Assembly: GCA_030035585.1 (NCBI GenBank) | Contig: CM057469.1 | Coordinates: forward strand, 21,260,501 to 21,324,500 | Length of the DNA: 64,000 nucleotides | Source of the DNA: Dugong dugon | Lineage: Eukaryota; Chordata; Mammalia; Sirenia; Dugongidae | Direction: 5' to 3' | Part shown: piece after piece, positions 32,354 to 47,292 of the stretch | Layout of the letters: every line of letters begins with the position of its first letter | Position numbering within the stretch: position 1 is the first letter of the stretch | Notes under the pieces: generated by a model | The model's database searches: none | Told to the model about the DNA's origin: nothing | What the model saw: the letters and a program-made list of their open reading frames with translations, nothing else | Position numbers and translations under genes: made by a program

Positions 32354-33403
32354 ATGCCCCGAAGAGAGCAGACAATATCAAAACATTTACAAAAACAGGA
32401 CAGGATGGTTGCAGTAGGCGTCCAAAATAAAACACCAGATGATTTTCCACTAGAAGAAAAGACAATAGAACTACCTGATAGGGAATTCAAATCGCTAATA
32501 CTCAGAATTCTCCAAGAACTGAGGCAAAAAGCTGACAAACATGAGGAAAAAATAGACAAATTCATGGAAAATACAGATAAAAAATTGGAAGAATTCAGGA
32601 AGATGATGGAGGAACAAAATGCCAAAATACATTCACAACTACAAATTATACAAAAACAACAATTAGAAATCCAAAAGATAAACAACAAGATTTCAGAAAT
32701 GGATGATGTCATAGAAGGGCTGAGAGGCAGATTTGAAATGGTGGAAGACAGGAACAGTGGAACTGAAGACAAACACTTGGATACAACTATGTTTGAGGAA
32801 AACTCAGAAAAAAGAACAAAGAAAAATGAAGAGACCCTGAGACTTATGTGGGACACAATTTAAAGCAAAAATTTACGAGTGATTGGAATTCCAGAATAAG
32901 GGGAGAAAACAGAAAAAACAAACAGGATCATTGAGGAACTGCTGACAGAAAACTTCCCCAATATCATGAAAGATGAAAAGCTGGCCATCCAAGAAGCTTA
33001 ACGAACCCCATATAGAAGAGACCCCAAAAGAAAATCACCAAGGCATATCATAATCACACTTGCCAAAACCAAAGACAAACAAAGAATCCTGAGAGCAGCT
33101 GATGAAAAATAAGAAGTCACATACAGAGGAGAAACAATAAGACTAAGCTCAGATTATTCGGCAGAAACCATGCAGGCAAGAAGGCAATGGGATGACATAT
33201 ATAAACTCTTGAAAGAAAAATATTGTCAGCCAAGAATATTATATCCTGCAAAACTCTCATTCAAATTTGATGGTGAAATTAGGTCATTTCCAGATAAACA
33301 GAAATTAAGGGAATATGTAAAAGTCAAACCAAACTTACAAGAATTATTAAAGGGAGTTCTTCTATCTGAGGACAAACAGCTTCAGCTCACAGGCAGAACC
33401 TAG
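32354..33403 (+). pseudogene. L1 ORF1 (copy C), four in-frame stops
   Basis: Start ATG at 32354 gives 'MPRREQTISKHLQKQ', and one frame runs without indels to a TAG ending at 33403, about 349 codons, a usual L1 ORF1 size. Residues about 50-120 form a coiled coil; 'NEETLRLMWDTI' at about 158-169 begins the RRM-like domain; the C-terminal domain includes 'YPAKLSFKFDGEIRSFPDKQ'. Premature stops are at 32861-32863, 32897-32899, 32999-33001 and 33110-33112. The product would be an RNA-binding chaperone of the L1 RNP. As it stands only the N-terminal 169 residues could be made. Confidence 0.93.
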
Positions 33404-33799
33404 GACGCAGGATTGTATGAGCCAGATACCAATCTAGGAAATGAACTCTCGAGGACTATCCAAAACCAAAAGAAATACAACAGGGGATCAGAGCAGTTAA
33501 TCAGTAAATGACAACAACATCAAAACAATAAAAGAGGGAATAAACGGCATAGATATAAATCTTCTAATGGAGAGGAAGGCAAGGCGATACCAAGTAATGG
33601 TACACTGCTTCAAACTTAGAAAGATAAGGGTAAAATTCATGGTAACCACAAAGAAAGTTAACAAACCAACTCATAAAAATAAAGACAAAAAACATGAAGT
33701 CTCAGCAAAAATAAAACCTACAAAAAAAAAAAAAAGAAATAAAAAAAAATCCACAAACAAAAGTAACTCAGCACAAGAGAGTAAGAAAACAAAGAAAAC

Positions 33800-37354
<3,555 letters not shown>

Positions 37355-38524
37355 AAACCCATGAAAAAGTTCATACACAAAATGTAACAATCTTTGTTGG
37401 TTACCAGGGATGGGAGGGGTGGGGGGGAAATACTAAATAGGCAATAGATAAGAGGTATCTTGGGTGAAGGGTGAGACAGTACACAATACAGGGGAAACTA
37501 GCACAACCTGTACAAGGAAAGGTAATTGAAGCCCCATAGACACTTCCAAACTCCCCGGGGGACTGAATTGCTGGGCGGAGGGCTGTGGGGACCATGGTCT
37601 CGGGGGACATCTAGCTCAATTCGCATGACACAGCTTATAAAGACAATGTGCTACATTCTACCTTGGTGAGTAGTGTCTGGGGTCTTAAAAGCCTCTGAGC
37701 GGCCATCTAAGATACTCCACTGTCTCATCCCTTCGGGAGCAAGGGAGAATGAAGAGAACAGGATACAAGCAAAAGATTAGTCCAAAGGACTAATTGTCCA
37801 CAGCTACCAAGGCCTCCACCGGACTGAGTCCAGTACAGCTAGATGGTGCCTGGTTACCACCACTGACTGCTCTGACCAGGATCACAACAGAGGGTTCTGG
37901 ACAGAGCTGGAGAAGGATGTAGAGCATAATTCTAACTCCCAAAAAAACGACCAGATTTCCTGGCCTAAAGGAGACTGGAGAAATCTCGAGAGTATGGCCC
38001 CCAGACACCCTTTAAGCTCAGTGGTGAAGTTACCTCCGAAGTTCACTGTTCAGCCTGCGAGTGGACAGCCCTGTAAAACCAAATGAGTCTAACGAGGTAC
38101 AGGAGTCCAGTGACAAGGGCCAGAAGGCAGAAGGGGACAAGGAAGCTAGTGATAGGGAGCCCAAGGTTGAGTAAGGATATTGTTGATGTGTTGTGAGATT
38201 GTTAACCATTGTCATTGGGCAACATTTGTAGTAACTGTTAAATGAGAAACTATTTTGTTCTGTAAGCCTTCATCTTAAGTGAGAATAACAGCACAATTGG
38301 AAGAGCGTAGTCAATGTCACTGAACTGTGTATGTAGAAATTTTTGAAACGGTGTATCTTTGGCTATGTGTATTTTCACCAAAAACAAAAAGGTTGAGAAG
38401 TTAGAGGGTTAATATGTTGTGGGGTTGTTAACCAATGTCATAAAACAACATGTGTACTACTGTTTCATGAGAAACTATTTGTTCTGTAAGCCTTCACCTG
38501 AAGTACAATAAAATATAAAAAAAA
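37355..38524 (+). other. L1 3'UTR (copy C), composite
   Basis: About 900 bp common to copies A and B and the 59.6-kb and right-edge fragments, then a shortened middle module (38283-38390, 'gtcaatgtcactgaactgtg'), then a second version of the terminal module (38395-38505, 'gttaaccaatgtcataaaac') with the polyadenylation signal AATAAA at 38507-38512 and an A-rich end. Confidence 0.9.
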
Positions 38525-38926
38525 GAAAATATCTCATTTTCTAGAAAATATCTCATTTTCTAGACATTTAGTAAGTCATAGAAGCTATTTTCTCAAAAAA
38601 GTCTTCAAATTTCAAAATGAAATCACTAAAAGTTAATTACTATTAAGTATCTACTGTATTTTTTCACAAATAATGTGCCCACATAAATAATGCACCCACA
38701 TACATAACACGCAGCATAGCACTTTAACAAAAATAATGTGGAGGATGGGATGCGTGGTTGGCAAAGAAAACGTATAATGCATGCTTTATTTGAGTAAAAA
38801 TATGGTAAGTACATTCATTACTTCATTTTGAAAGGAAATATATGAGAGAACATCATGCTTGATATTATCCCTCTGTGTGTTCAAAATTAAAATAAAAAAG
38901 GTTTACTTTTTATACTTAAAAAAAAA
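38525..38926 (+). other. Probable L1 3'-transduced segment
   Basis: Sequence not found in the other L1 copies. It starts with two exact 19-bp copies (38525-38543, 38544-38562), contains 'tactgtattttttcacaaat'-type sequence of unknown class, and ends with AATAAA (38891-38896) 21 bases before an A9 tail (38918-38926). The L1 target duplication comes immediately after. Read-through of the L1 signal to this downstream signal would give exactly this layout. Confidence 0.82.
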
Positions 38927-38937
38927 GTCACATGTAT

Positions 38938-39153
38938 CAACCAAAACAATAACCAAACCCACTGCACCTGAGTCAATTCCAACTCACAGTGATCTTAAAG
39001 GACAGAGTAGAACTGCCCCATAGGGTCTCCAAGGCTGTGATCTTTATGGAAGCAGATTGCCACATCCTTCTTTATTGGAGCAGATAGTGGGTTCGAACCG
39101 TCAATCTTTTGGTTAGCAGTCAAGCGCTTAACCACTGCACCACCAGGGCTCTT
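38938..39153 (-). mobile_element. AfroSINE, long form
   Basis: 'aaccaaaacaataaccaaac' to 'accactgcaccaccagggct'; complete with both Pol III boxes on the minus strand. Adjacent to the right L1 duplication. Confidence 0.95.
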
Positions 39154-39847
39154 TGGGTGTCCCACCCTTAGTTGCCTGATTTTGTCAGCCAGGATTCAAC
39201 TGAACAGTCAACATGGTGGCAGCCGTGGCACAAAAACAATCAAACAAAACAAGGTGGGGAGAAGCCAGGATCTGCATATATAAAAAGTGGCAGGTCTATT
39301 AGAAAGGTGGATGAGGCGGAGGAGGAAGATGTAATCCACTGTGTTCTGCCAAGTCCTCAGATGTGTCATGCACGAAGAAAAGTTGAGAACTCCTTGGCTC
39401 CAACAACTTGCAATGTGGTTGGTTTAATTCAGTGGTTATCGTCAATGGTTTAGATGACTAATCTCAGTTAATTCCTATATATTTCAAACTTATCCCTTCA
39501 CTGTTCTAGGTGCTGGAAGTAAAGACCAACAATTCCTAGGGCCACTCAGAGTATGTTAATGCAAAGGTTCTTAACTGCAGATTCATACATCCTTTAAGTC
39601 CAAGAGAGCTTCAGGGAGAGTCGAGAATGCCTTGAAAGTCTGCGCAAAGTCGTGCAAACGGTAGGTTTCTACAATGTTGTGAGAGAGAACTTCTAGGAAA
39701 CGAGTCACAGTTTTCATCAGCTTTTAAAGTGTTTATGATTCTAATAAATTTTAAAACTACATTATGTAGAATTTTCCTCATGTAAAGTCAGGAAGTTAAT
39801 GCAAACAAAGGATCAGCAAAAGCTCCCAACTTAATGGATTGTTATAA
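39154..39847. other. No feature recognised
   Basis: No supported gene or repeat. Confidence 0.5.
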
Positions 39848-40036
39848 GAAGAGACCTGGTTGCATAGTGGTTAAACTGCTCGACTGCTAACTGAAAGGTC
39901 AGTGGTTCCAACATACCAGCCGCTCCAGGGCAATCTGCTTCTGCAAAGGTTTACACCTTAGGAAACCCTATGGGGCAGGTCTACTCTTTCCTACAGGGCT
40001 GCTATGAGTTGGAATCAAGTCGACGGCAAGGGGTTT
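39848..40036 (+). mobile_element. AfroSINE (first of an inverted pair)
   Basis: 'agagacctggttgcatagtg' to 'gtcgacggcaaggggtttgg'. Followed within four bases by an opposed AfroSINE. Confidence 0.93.
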
Positions 40037-40039
40037 GGA

Positions 40040-40157
40040 CTCTGTAGGACAGAGTAGACCTGCCCCATAGAGTTTCCAAGGAGCGGCTGGTAGATTTGAA
40101 CTGCTGACCTTTTGGTTAGCAACCAAACACTTAACCACTGTGCCACTAGGGCTCCTT
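40040..40157 (-). mobile_element. AfroSINE, 3' truncated (second of an inverted pair)
   Basis: 'ctctgtaggacagagtagac' to 'gccactagggctcc'. The RTE-like tail is missing, so the two SINEs are joined tail to body. An RNA crossing both could fold into a hairpin of about 100 bp. Confidence 0.92.
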
Positions 40158-41184
40158 TTTTGGTTTAGGAGCTAAAAATTTAGAAGAAACATTTATTGTT
40201 TGCAAATGTAATTTTTGATCACTTAGTCTTGGATAGTGCTGCTCACTACACCTTAAGCAATGATGACTAATCAGAAAAACTATGAAAAAGTAATAGAATG
40301 ACAAGAAGAAAAGCTCGTGTATTTGGGAAGAATAAACAAGTAGCTTCAAATCAGGGAAGCTCATAGAATCCCTGAATTATGATGGAATTTGGGAAATTCC
40401 ACGTCAATATTTTTACAGATTTGTATCCTGATCAGTCCCTAAAAAACAGCCACTTTAAGTTGGCAGCTTCAGCTTTAATCGAGCCTTAATACTACATTTC
40501 ATCTGAGCCAATTTGCCTGCTGAGAATTTAAAAATTCTCTGCCTGATTCATTCTGCATAAAATCGTTTGGTCTTTGCTCGCTGTAGATAATTGGTTCTTA
40601 ACACCAAAACTTAAACTATTTAAAGTCCAAGTCTGTTAAAATGACATTGAGAATTTAGCTTAAACAAACAGATGTGAAATCAATGGTACATATTTTTAAT
40701 GATGCTTGTTATACCTTTAAAATGAAATTTTAAGATAGCTACAAGGATCTATCATAGAAATGCAAGAGAGAAATTCCAAATTCTAATCTAATGCACACAT
40801 TTGATGCACACATCTTTAGAGCATGGTTTGGAGAATGAATACTCTGCACAAGGAGAAGAGAGAAAACTGGGGCCCAGGGAAGAGTCTTCCTCTGGAGGAG
40901 ACATTGAAAAGTGTTGGACTTTTCCTGTGGGCCAGTGGCACATACCCCAAAATTACGGTTTAAACACTGAGATGTCAAGGGCTCCTGTAAAAATGAAAAC
41001 TTCTTCTTTGGCAAGCAACATAATAAGCAGCTAGGCTATAACTTTGTAGTATACTTTATTGAGCTTCATCAAGCTGTTAAAGAAGTCTAGCAAACTGAGA
41101 GAATCAGATTTTGGGCAGGAACTTTATATCACAAGAAGGCAGAGGGAAAAGGGAGAAAGTTTTCAACTGGGAAGTGAGTCTATA
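40158..41184. other. No feature recognised
   Basis: Open frames at 40739-41034 on both strands lack any recognisable domain. Confidence 0.5.
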
Positions 41185-41245
41185 AATAACTATAGTAACT
41201 GATATTTACTGAATGCATGATATATGCTATCCATTATTCTAAATT

Positions 41246-42950
41246 GTTGCTGTTGTTGTTAGGTCCTTTGTGTCGGTACCGACTCATAGCAACCCTATGT
41301 ACAGCAGAATGAAACACTGCCCGGTCCTGAGACATCCTCATGATCGTTGTTATGTTTTAGCTCATTTTTGTAGCCACTATGTCAGTCTATTTTGTTGAGG
41401 TCTTCCTCTTTTTTTTCATGATCTTCTACTTTACCAAGAATGATGTCCTTCTCCAGGGATTGGTCCCTCCTGATAACATGTGCAAAGTATGTGAGACTAA
41501 GTCTTGCCATTATTGCTTGTAGTGGGCATTATAGCTGTACTTCTTCCAGGACAGATCTGTTTGTTCTGGCAGTCCATGGTGTACTCAATATTCTTCACCA
41601 ACACCACAATTCAAAGGCGTCAATTTTTTTTGGTCTTATTCATTGACCAACTTTCATACACATATGAGGTGACTGAAAACACTATGGCTTGGGTCAGGAG
41701 CATCTTAGTCTTCGAAGTGACAGCTTTGCTTTTTAACACTTGAAAGAGATCTTTTACAGCAGGTTCGCCCAATGCAATGCGTCATTTGATTTCTTGACTG
41801 CTGCTTCCATGGGTGTTGATTGTGGATCCAAGTAAAATGAAATTTTTTCTCTGTTTATCATGATGTTGCTTATTGGTCCAGTTGTGAGGATTTTTGTTTT
41901 CTTTATGTTGAGGTGTAATCCATACTGAAGGCTGTGGTCTTTGATCTTCATCAGTAAGTACTTCAAGTCCTCTTCACTTTTAGCAAGCAAGGTCGTGTCA
42001 TCTGCGTATTGAAGGTTGTAAGCAGTCTTTCTTTAGTCCTGATGCCCTATTCTTCTTCATACAGTTTAACGTCTCAGATTATTTGCTCAGCATACAGCTT
42101 GAGTAAGTAAGGTGAAAGGATACAACCCTGACACACACCTTTCTTGACTTTAAACCACGCAGTATCCCCTTGTTCTGTTGGAATGACTGTCTCTTTGTCT
42201 ATGTACAAGTTCCTCATAAGCAAAATTAAGTGTTCTGGAATTTCCATGCTTTGAAATGTTATTCATAATTTGTTATGATCCACACAGTCATTGCCTATGT
42301 GTAGTCAATAAAACACAGGTAAACATCTTTCTGGTATTCTCTGCTTTCAGCCACGGTCCATCTGACATCAACAATGATACCTCTTGTTCCATGTCCTTTT
42401 CTAAACCCAGCTTGAATTTCTGGAAGTTCCCTGTCTGTGTACTGCTACAACCGCTTCTGAATGATCTTCAGCAAAACTTCACTTTGTGTGATATTAATGA
42501 TATTGATCGATAATTTCTGTATTCTGTTGGATCACCTTTCTTTGGAATGTGTACAAATTTAGATCTCTTCCAGTTGGTTATCCATGTAGCTGTCTTCCAA
42601 ATTTCTTGGCATAGATGAGTTTGCGCTTCCAGTGCTGCATCTATTTGTTGAAACATCTCTATTGGTATTCCATCAATTCCTGGAGCCTTGGTTTTTGCCA
42701 ATGCCTTCAGTGCAGCTTGGGCTTCTTCCTTCAGTACCATCAGTTCCTAATCATATGCTGCCTTCTGAAATGGTTGAACATCAACCAATTGTTTTTGGTA
42801 CAGTGACTCTGTATCTTCTTTCTATCTTCTTTTGATTGTTCCTGTGCTGTTTAATATTTTTCCTATAGAATCCTTCAATATTGCAACTTGAGGCTTGAAT
42901 TTTGTCTTCATTCTTTCAGCTTGGAAATGCTGAGTGTTATCTTCTGTTTT
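41246..42950 (-). pseudogene. RTE ORF2 reverse transcriptase remnant
   Basis: The minus-strand translation shows an RTE-clade RT: 'TKAPGIDGIPIEMFQQIDAA', 'FVHIPKKGDPTEYRNYRSIS', then the catalytic YADD followed by 'TTLLAKSEEDLKYLLMKIKD' (YADD near 41996-42007) and 'YGLHLNIKKTKILTTGPISN'. Frame changes and stops interrupt it repeatedly. The protein copied its own RNA and probably SINE RNAs with a matching 3' end. Confidence 0.92.
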
Positions 42951-43113
42951 GGTTTTCTATCTCCAGGTTTCTGCACATTTCACTATAATACTTTATCTTC
43001 TCAAGCAGCCTTTTGAAATCTGCTGTTTAGCTGTTTTACTTCATCATTTCTTTCTTTCACTTTAGCTACTCTGTGTTCAAGAGCAATTTTCAGTGTCTCT
43101 TCTGACATCCTTA
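41246..43113 (-). mobile_element. RTE (BovB-like) LINE, 5'-truncated, 1.87 kb
   Basis: Minus-strand copy beginning beyond the endonuclease and ending in 'cctaacaacaacagcaac'. Bounded by the exact 11-bp duplication 'tattctaaatt' (41235-41245, 43114-43124). It is the longest RTE here. Compared with typical full RTE elements of about 3.2 kb, the endonuclease part is missing. Confidence 0.95.
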
Positions 43114-43240
43114 TATTCTAAATTATGAGAATTAAATAAATTAATTATGAGGATTAAGTAAATTAAAACACTTAGGCTACTGTTTGGCATATGTAAATAC
43201 TCGATACTTTTTAAGCTATTATAATTATTAAAGGAAATCT

Positions 43241-43851
43241 AGGCAGTGCTTACCACCTTGTACATTTTGAAATGAAATGTAACATTTATTGAGGTTGCAG
43301 ATTCTGGTAACAGTGAAATAATTGGATCAAATCTTCTGCTAAAAACAAATAAATATGTAACATTAACATAACAAATAAACATCAACACTTTACAGTGCTT
43401 ATAAGCATTGAAGAATTTAAAAGACAGAATAAAACTCCCAGGCTAATTAATTTTATGGATGAAGTCCTGTAACTGAGAAGTAAGCACAATCTTGGAGAAC
43501 TGAAGCTACATTTGCTCTGAATTCAGTTGTTGATGCAGCCAATCTGGAAGCTGGTTCCTGGGCTGTGCAGGGTGAGGGTAGTGGCCAAGGCCCAGTACTC
43601 TCCAAAGACAGATAGAGTTATAAGAGAAACTTACCACACTGAACTGGAATTCCAAAACGCAGTGCCTTCTGGGTAAGAGCAAATCAGTTCTAAACCTGTC
43701 CCCGCTTTCCCCAATCTTATAGGACTTTAGATAAGACCTCTTTGGGGCTGAGCAAAGCAGAAGGAAAAGAAAAAAATGGCAAGTTTCTGAGAACTGTGTG
43801 ATTTCAGCTTCTGCCCTCTTGTGAGTTGCATTAAGCAGTAATTATAACATG
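43241..43851. other. No feature recognised
   Basis: No supported feature. Confidence 0.5.
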
Positions 43852-43864
43852 TAATGAGGTTAAA

Positions 43865-43992
43865 GTGGTTAAGAGTTCAGCTGCTAACCACCAGCAGCTC
43901 CTTGGAAACTCTATGGGGCAGTTCTACTCTGTTCTATAGGGTCGCTAGGTGTCGGAATCAACTCGACAGCAACGGGTTTGGATTTTGGGTTT
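43865..43992 (+). mobile_element. AfroSINE with truncated head
   Basis: Begins 'gtggttaagagttcagctgc', lacking the first bases, and also lacks part of the B-box region. Exact 13-bp duplication 'taatgaggttaaa' (43852-43864, 43993-44005) shows it inserted in this truncated form. Confidence 0.94.
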
Positions 43993-44029
43993 TAATGAGG
44001 TTAAAAGACAACCACAAAAACAAAATATA

Positions 44030-45062
44030 TTAAGGACATCAGATATAAGCCACATATAAGTTGAGAGGAAGGTAAAAAAGAATTAAAATGTTCTAGTGTC
44101 CTTGTACTATCTGAGAGAAGAGTAAAAGTCTGGATTAATTTTAGATTTGGATAAATTAAGTAAGCATATTGTAATTGCTAGGCTAACCACCAAAATAATA
44201 GAAGCAGAATATAACTTACAAACTAGCAGAAGTAAATATTGAATAATAAAATATACTTAATCCAAAAAAAGCAAGAAAGGAGAGTTAAAGAAACACTGAA
44301 CAGATGGAACAAATAGAAAATATGAAATAGAATGGTAAAATGATTCCAAATATACTTGTGATTAATTATATGTAAACAGAATGTCGAGTTAAAAGGCTGC
44401 TATTATCAGAGAGTATTATAAAACAAATCATTACATAATAAAATCTAACAGTATGCTATTTATGAGACAATTCTAAGACATACATTCAGAAAGAGTGAAT
44501 GTAAAAGTATAGAAAAAGAGAAACCATACAAACACTAGTGAAAAAGAATCTGTGTAGATATACTTGAAGTCAAAGACCATTCCTACTGATAAAGAGATTC
44601 ATTTCATAAGGATAAAAGTTTCCATTAACCATGAAGATACAGTAATTTTAAATTTGCAAGCATCAAATAACATAGTCTCAAAATATACGAAGAAAAACTT
44701 GATAGAAGGAAACATGAGAAGTAGATAAATCTACAACCATAACCAAAAACCCAAACCCATTGCTGTCAAGTCGATTTCGACTCATAGTGACCGCATAGGA
44801 CAGAGGAGAACTGCCCCCACAGGGTTTCCAAGGCTGTAAATCTTTGCAGAAGCCAACTGCCACATCTTTCTCCTGTGGAGCGGCTCATGGGTTCGAACCG
44901 CTGACCTTTCAGTTAGCAGTTGAGTGCTTAGCCACTTGTACCACCAGGGCACTCTACAACCATAGCAGGGAATTAAAATACACGTCTTCTAGTACTTTAT
45001 ACAATAGAATATACAGACAAAAGATACATAAGTTATAAAAGATTTGAACAGCACTATTAACA
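44030..45062 (+). mobile_element. Old L1 (L1M-type), ORF2 endonuclease region
   Basis: Decayed but ordered blocks of L1 ORF2: 'gtaaacagaatgtcgagtta', 'cagtatgctatttatgagac', 'cataaggataaaagtttcca', 'tctacaaccat' and 'agatttgaacagcactatta'. Split by the AfroSINE at 44742-44952. No open frame remains. Confidence 0.75.
44742..44952 (-). mobile_element. AfroSINE, long form
   Basis: Exact 12-bp duplication 'tctacaaccata' (44730-44741, 44953-44964), landing in the old L1. Complete head and tail. Confidence 0.96.
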
Positions 45063-45065
45063 CAC

Positions 45066-45785
45066 AGGAACAGTGGTGGTTCAGTGGCAAAATTCTTGCC
45101 TTTCATGCAAGAGACCCAAAGAGTCCTGGTGGCACAATGGATAAAGAGCTCAGCTGCTAACAAAAGTAGGTGGTTTGAACCCATCAGCGACTCCATGGGA
45201 GAAAGATGTATCCGTCTGCTTCCATAAAGATTACAGCTTTTAAACCCTATGGAGCAGTTCTACTCTGTCCTACAGGGTTGCTATAAGTTGGAATCGACTC
45301 GATGGCAGTGGGTCTGGTTTTGGTTTAGCCTTATGATGCATTCCAAAGCTCAAAAGAAGTTCTGTTTGGGTTTTTCCTTGCTTTATACCTCAAATTTTCA
45401 TATCTATGAATTCCAGTAAGATGTACTTTGTCCCAAGACAAACCTTAATGTTTTGATTTTAATTCCTACTCTTTATTACTGTTGACAAGAATTTATAGTG
45501 TTTGTGGCAATGGGTTGGCAACGGGTATGCAGGATACTCAGGTTTAATTCCCTGCCAATGCACCTCAAGTGCAGCCACCACTTGTTTGTTACTGGAGACT
45601 TGTATGTTGTTATGTTGTTGAACAGGTTTCAGCAGAGCTCTAGACTAAGATGAACTAGGAAGAAAGATTTGATCTACTTCCAAAAAATTAGCAATTGGAA
45701 ACACTGTGGATCACAACGGTCTGATCCCATTGTGCGTGGGGTTTCATGAGTTGGGAGCTGACTCGATGGCAGCTAACAACATTAA
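45066..45785 (+). mobile_element. tRNA-Gly-headed SINE, split
   Basis: The head at 45072-45119 ('gtggttcagtggcaaaattc', 'gcctttcatgcaagagaccc') resumes at about 45537 ('aggtttaattccctgccaat'), then body and the end 'gactcgatggcagctaacaaca'. The break lies between the anticodon arm and the B-box. The 45120-45535 insert holds an AfroSINE plus about 190 bp of other sequence. Confidence 0.85.
45120..45335 (+). mobile_element. AfroSINE, long form, nested
   Basis: 'agagtcctggtggcacaatg' to 'gatggcagtgggtctggttt'. Sits within the tRNA-Gly-headed SINE. A second AfroSINE-like tail scrap ('caatgggttggcaacgggta') occurs at about 45508-45527. Confidence 0.94.
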
Positions 45786-46273
45786 CACATATGTTAATGG
45801 ACATATGTTAAACACCACACCCCTCAAACTGCCTTGGTTTAGGAACTTTCAACATAGCTAGAACCTAATGCTCTTTTTGGCACTCTGGCTAGGAGTCTTT
45901 CCTAATGATCAAAGTGGGTAAATATTTTGCATATAGTAGGCACATGTAGTTTGTATATAGTCACAGAGAACATAGAAAATGATAATATGTGTTCAGCTGC
46001 TCCATCTACCTCAGGCTGTGCATAGCTCCTCAAAGGGCTGAAAAAATCAACATCTCAGCACACCTTTTACTCATTCAAGAGCTTCCAGTCAGTGTACGTG
46101 GCAGAGTAGGGAAGCTACGCATAAAGGATTCTTAGGGGCTCTAAGTGTGCGTGATTTCAGGGGTTCTATGCCAGAATCTGGTAGCAGTTTTCCAAACGTT
46201 CATATCCCATGGATCATCCAGAAAACCTCAAAAAGCGTTGCTGAGCTGTAATCTCCCTTTATACCTCTCCTTT
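45786..46273. other. No feature recognised
   Basis: No supported feature. Confidence 0.5.
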
Positions 46274-46815
46274 TGTGGTAACCAGACTCCAAGATGGACC
46301 CAGTAATCCTGATTTTATGTTTGTTCTCCTGCGTAGTCTCCTCCCACAATGAATAGGGCTGACTTGTGTAACTAAAGATATTGTAGTAATGACAAAGTGT
46401 GACTTCTGAGGTGGGGTTGTATAAGACATTACAGTTTCCCTTTGCTCCCTTTTTGTTTACTCTCTCTGGGGAAGCTAACCACCATATTGTGAGGACGTTT
46501 CAGTAGCCCCATGTAGAGGTCCACATAGTGAAGATCTGAGTCTCTTACCAGCAGCCAGAACTAACTGACCATCTATGTGAATGAGTCATCTCAAAAGCAG
46601 ACCTCCCAGTTCCAACCCAGCCTTCAGATGACTATAGCCCCAGCTGAGATCTTGACTGCAAGCTCATGAGAGACCTTGAGCCAGAACCACCCAGCTAAGA
46701 TGCTCCCAAATTCCTGAACCACAGAAACCACATGATAATAAATAGTTATTATTCTAAGCCTCTAGTTTCTGAGGTAAGAAAATGCAATAGATAACTAATG
46801 GAACATAGCACCTTT
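46274..46815 (+). mobile_element. MLT1-type MaLR LTR
   Basis: Near-complete series of MLT1 blocks: 'taaccagactccaagatgga', 'ataagacattacagtttccc', 'ccatattgtgaggacgtttc', 'agatgactatagccccagct', 'gagacc ttgagccagaacca', 'gataataaatagttattatt' and 'ataactaatggaaca'. No 5-bp duplication is visible. Confidence 0.88.
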
Positions 46816-47292
46816 TTAGCTATTCACCCAAATTTCAGGGTCTGTGATTCCACACTGATTCAAAACTACACAACATTGCAAGGGGCCATAGCAGGTACAA
46901 TAATCAGTTTCTATTTACCTGAAGCAGGTAAATAGAGGAAGAAGCAGAGTCAGGAACAGGAGGAGGAAATGGAAAGTGTAGCTAATTGCCTTCATGAACA
47001 ACTGTATCCTTTGCCATGAGACCAGAAGAACTAGATGCTGCTTGGCTTCCATTACTGAACATTTTGATCAAAGATTCTATAGAAGAATCCTGGCCAAAAG
47101 AGGGGAAAATGCAAAACACAATTTTAAATTCTAACGGAATCCAGACTTTCTGGAGCCATTGAGGCTGGAAGAGCCCCTGAAACTATTGCCCAGAGATAAC
47201 CTTAAACCAAAAGTATCCCCTGAAGTCTCCCTTAAACCAAACAATAATTTAACTTAATTAGTAAAGAGTGTCTGCCCTGAGCATTGTGGTCT
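46816..47292. other. No feature recognised
   Basis: A small perfect inverted repeat (atttacctg/caggtaaat) lies at 46918-46938. Otherwise nothing. Confidence 0.5.

Larger units (their letters stand above)
41185..43240 (+). mobile_element. MIR/L2-like relic split by the RTE
   Basis: 41190-41245 ('ctgatatttactgaatgcat') and 43114-43240 ('aaacacttaggctactgttt', 'taaatactcgatac') read like the two halves of an old MIR- or L2-type repeat around the RTE insertion. Confidence 0.5.

Noticed and set aside
32347..32856. 169-codon antisense frame opposite L1 ORF1
   Set aside because: It mirrors the coiled-coil codons of ORF1; an antisense shadow.
32354..33403. APOBEC-type editing as the cause of the ORF1 stops
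   Set aside because: Compared with copy A, the changes are mixed (AAA to TAA, CAG to TAA, CAA to TAA), with no consistent strand bias that can be judged from two copies.
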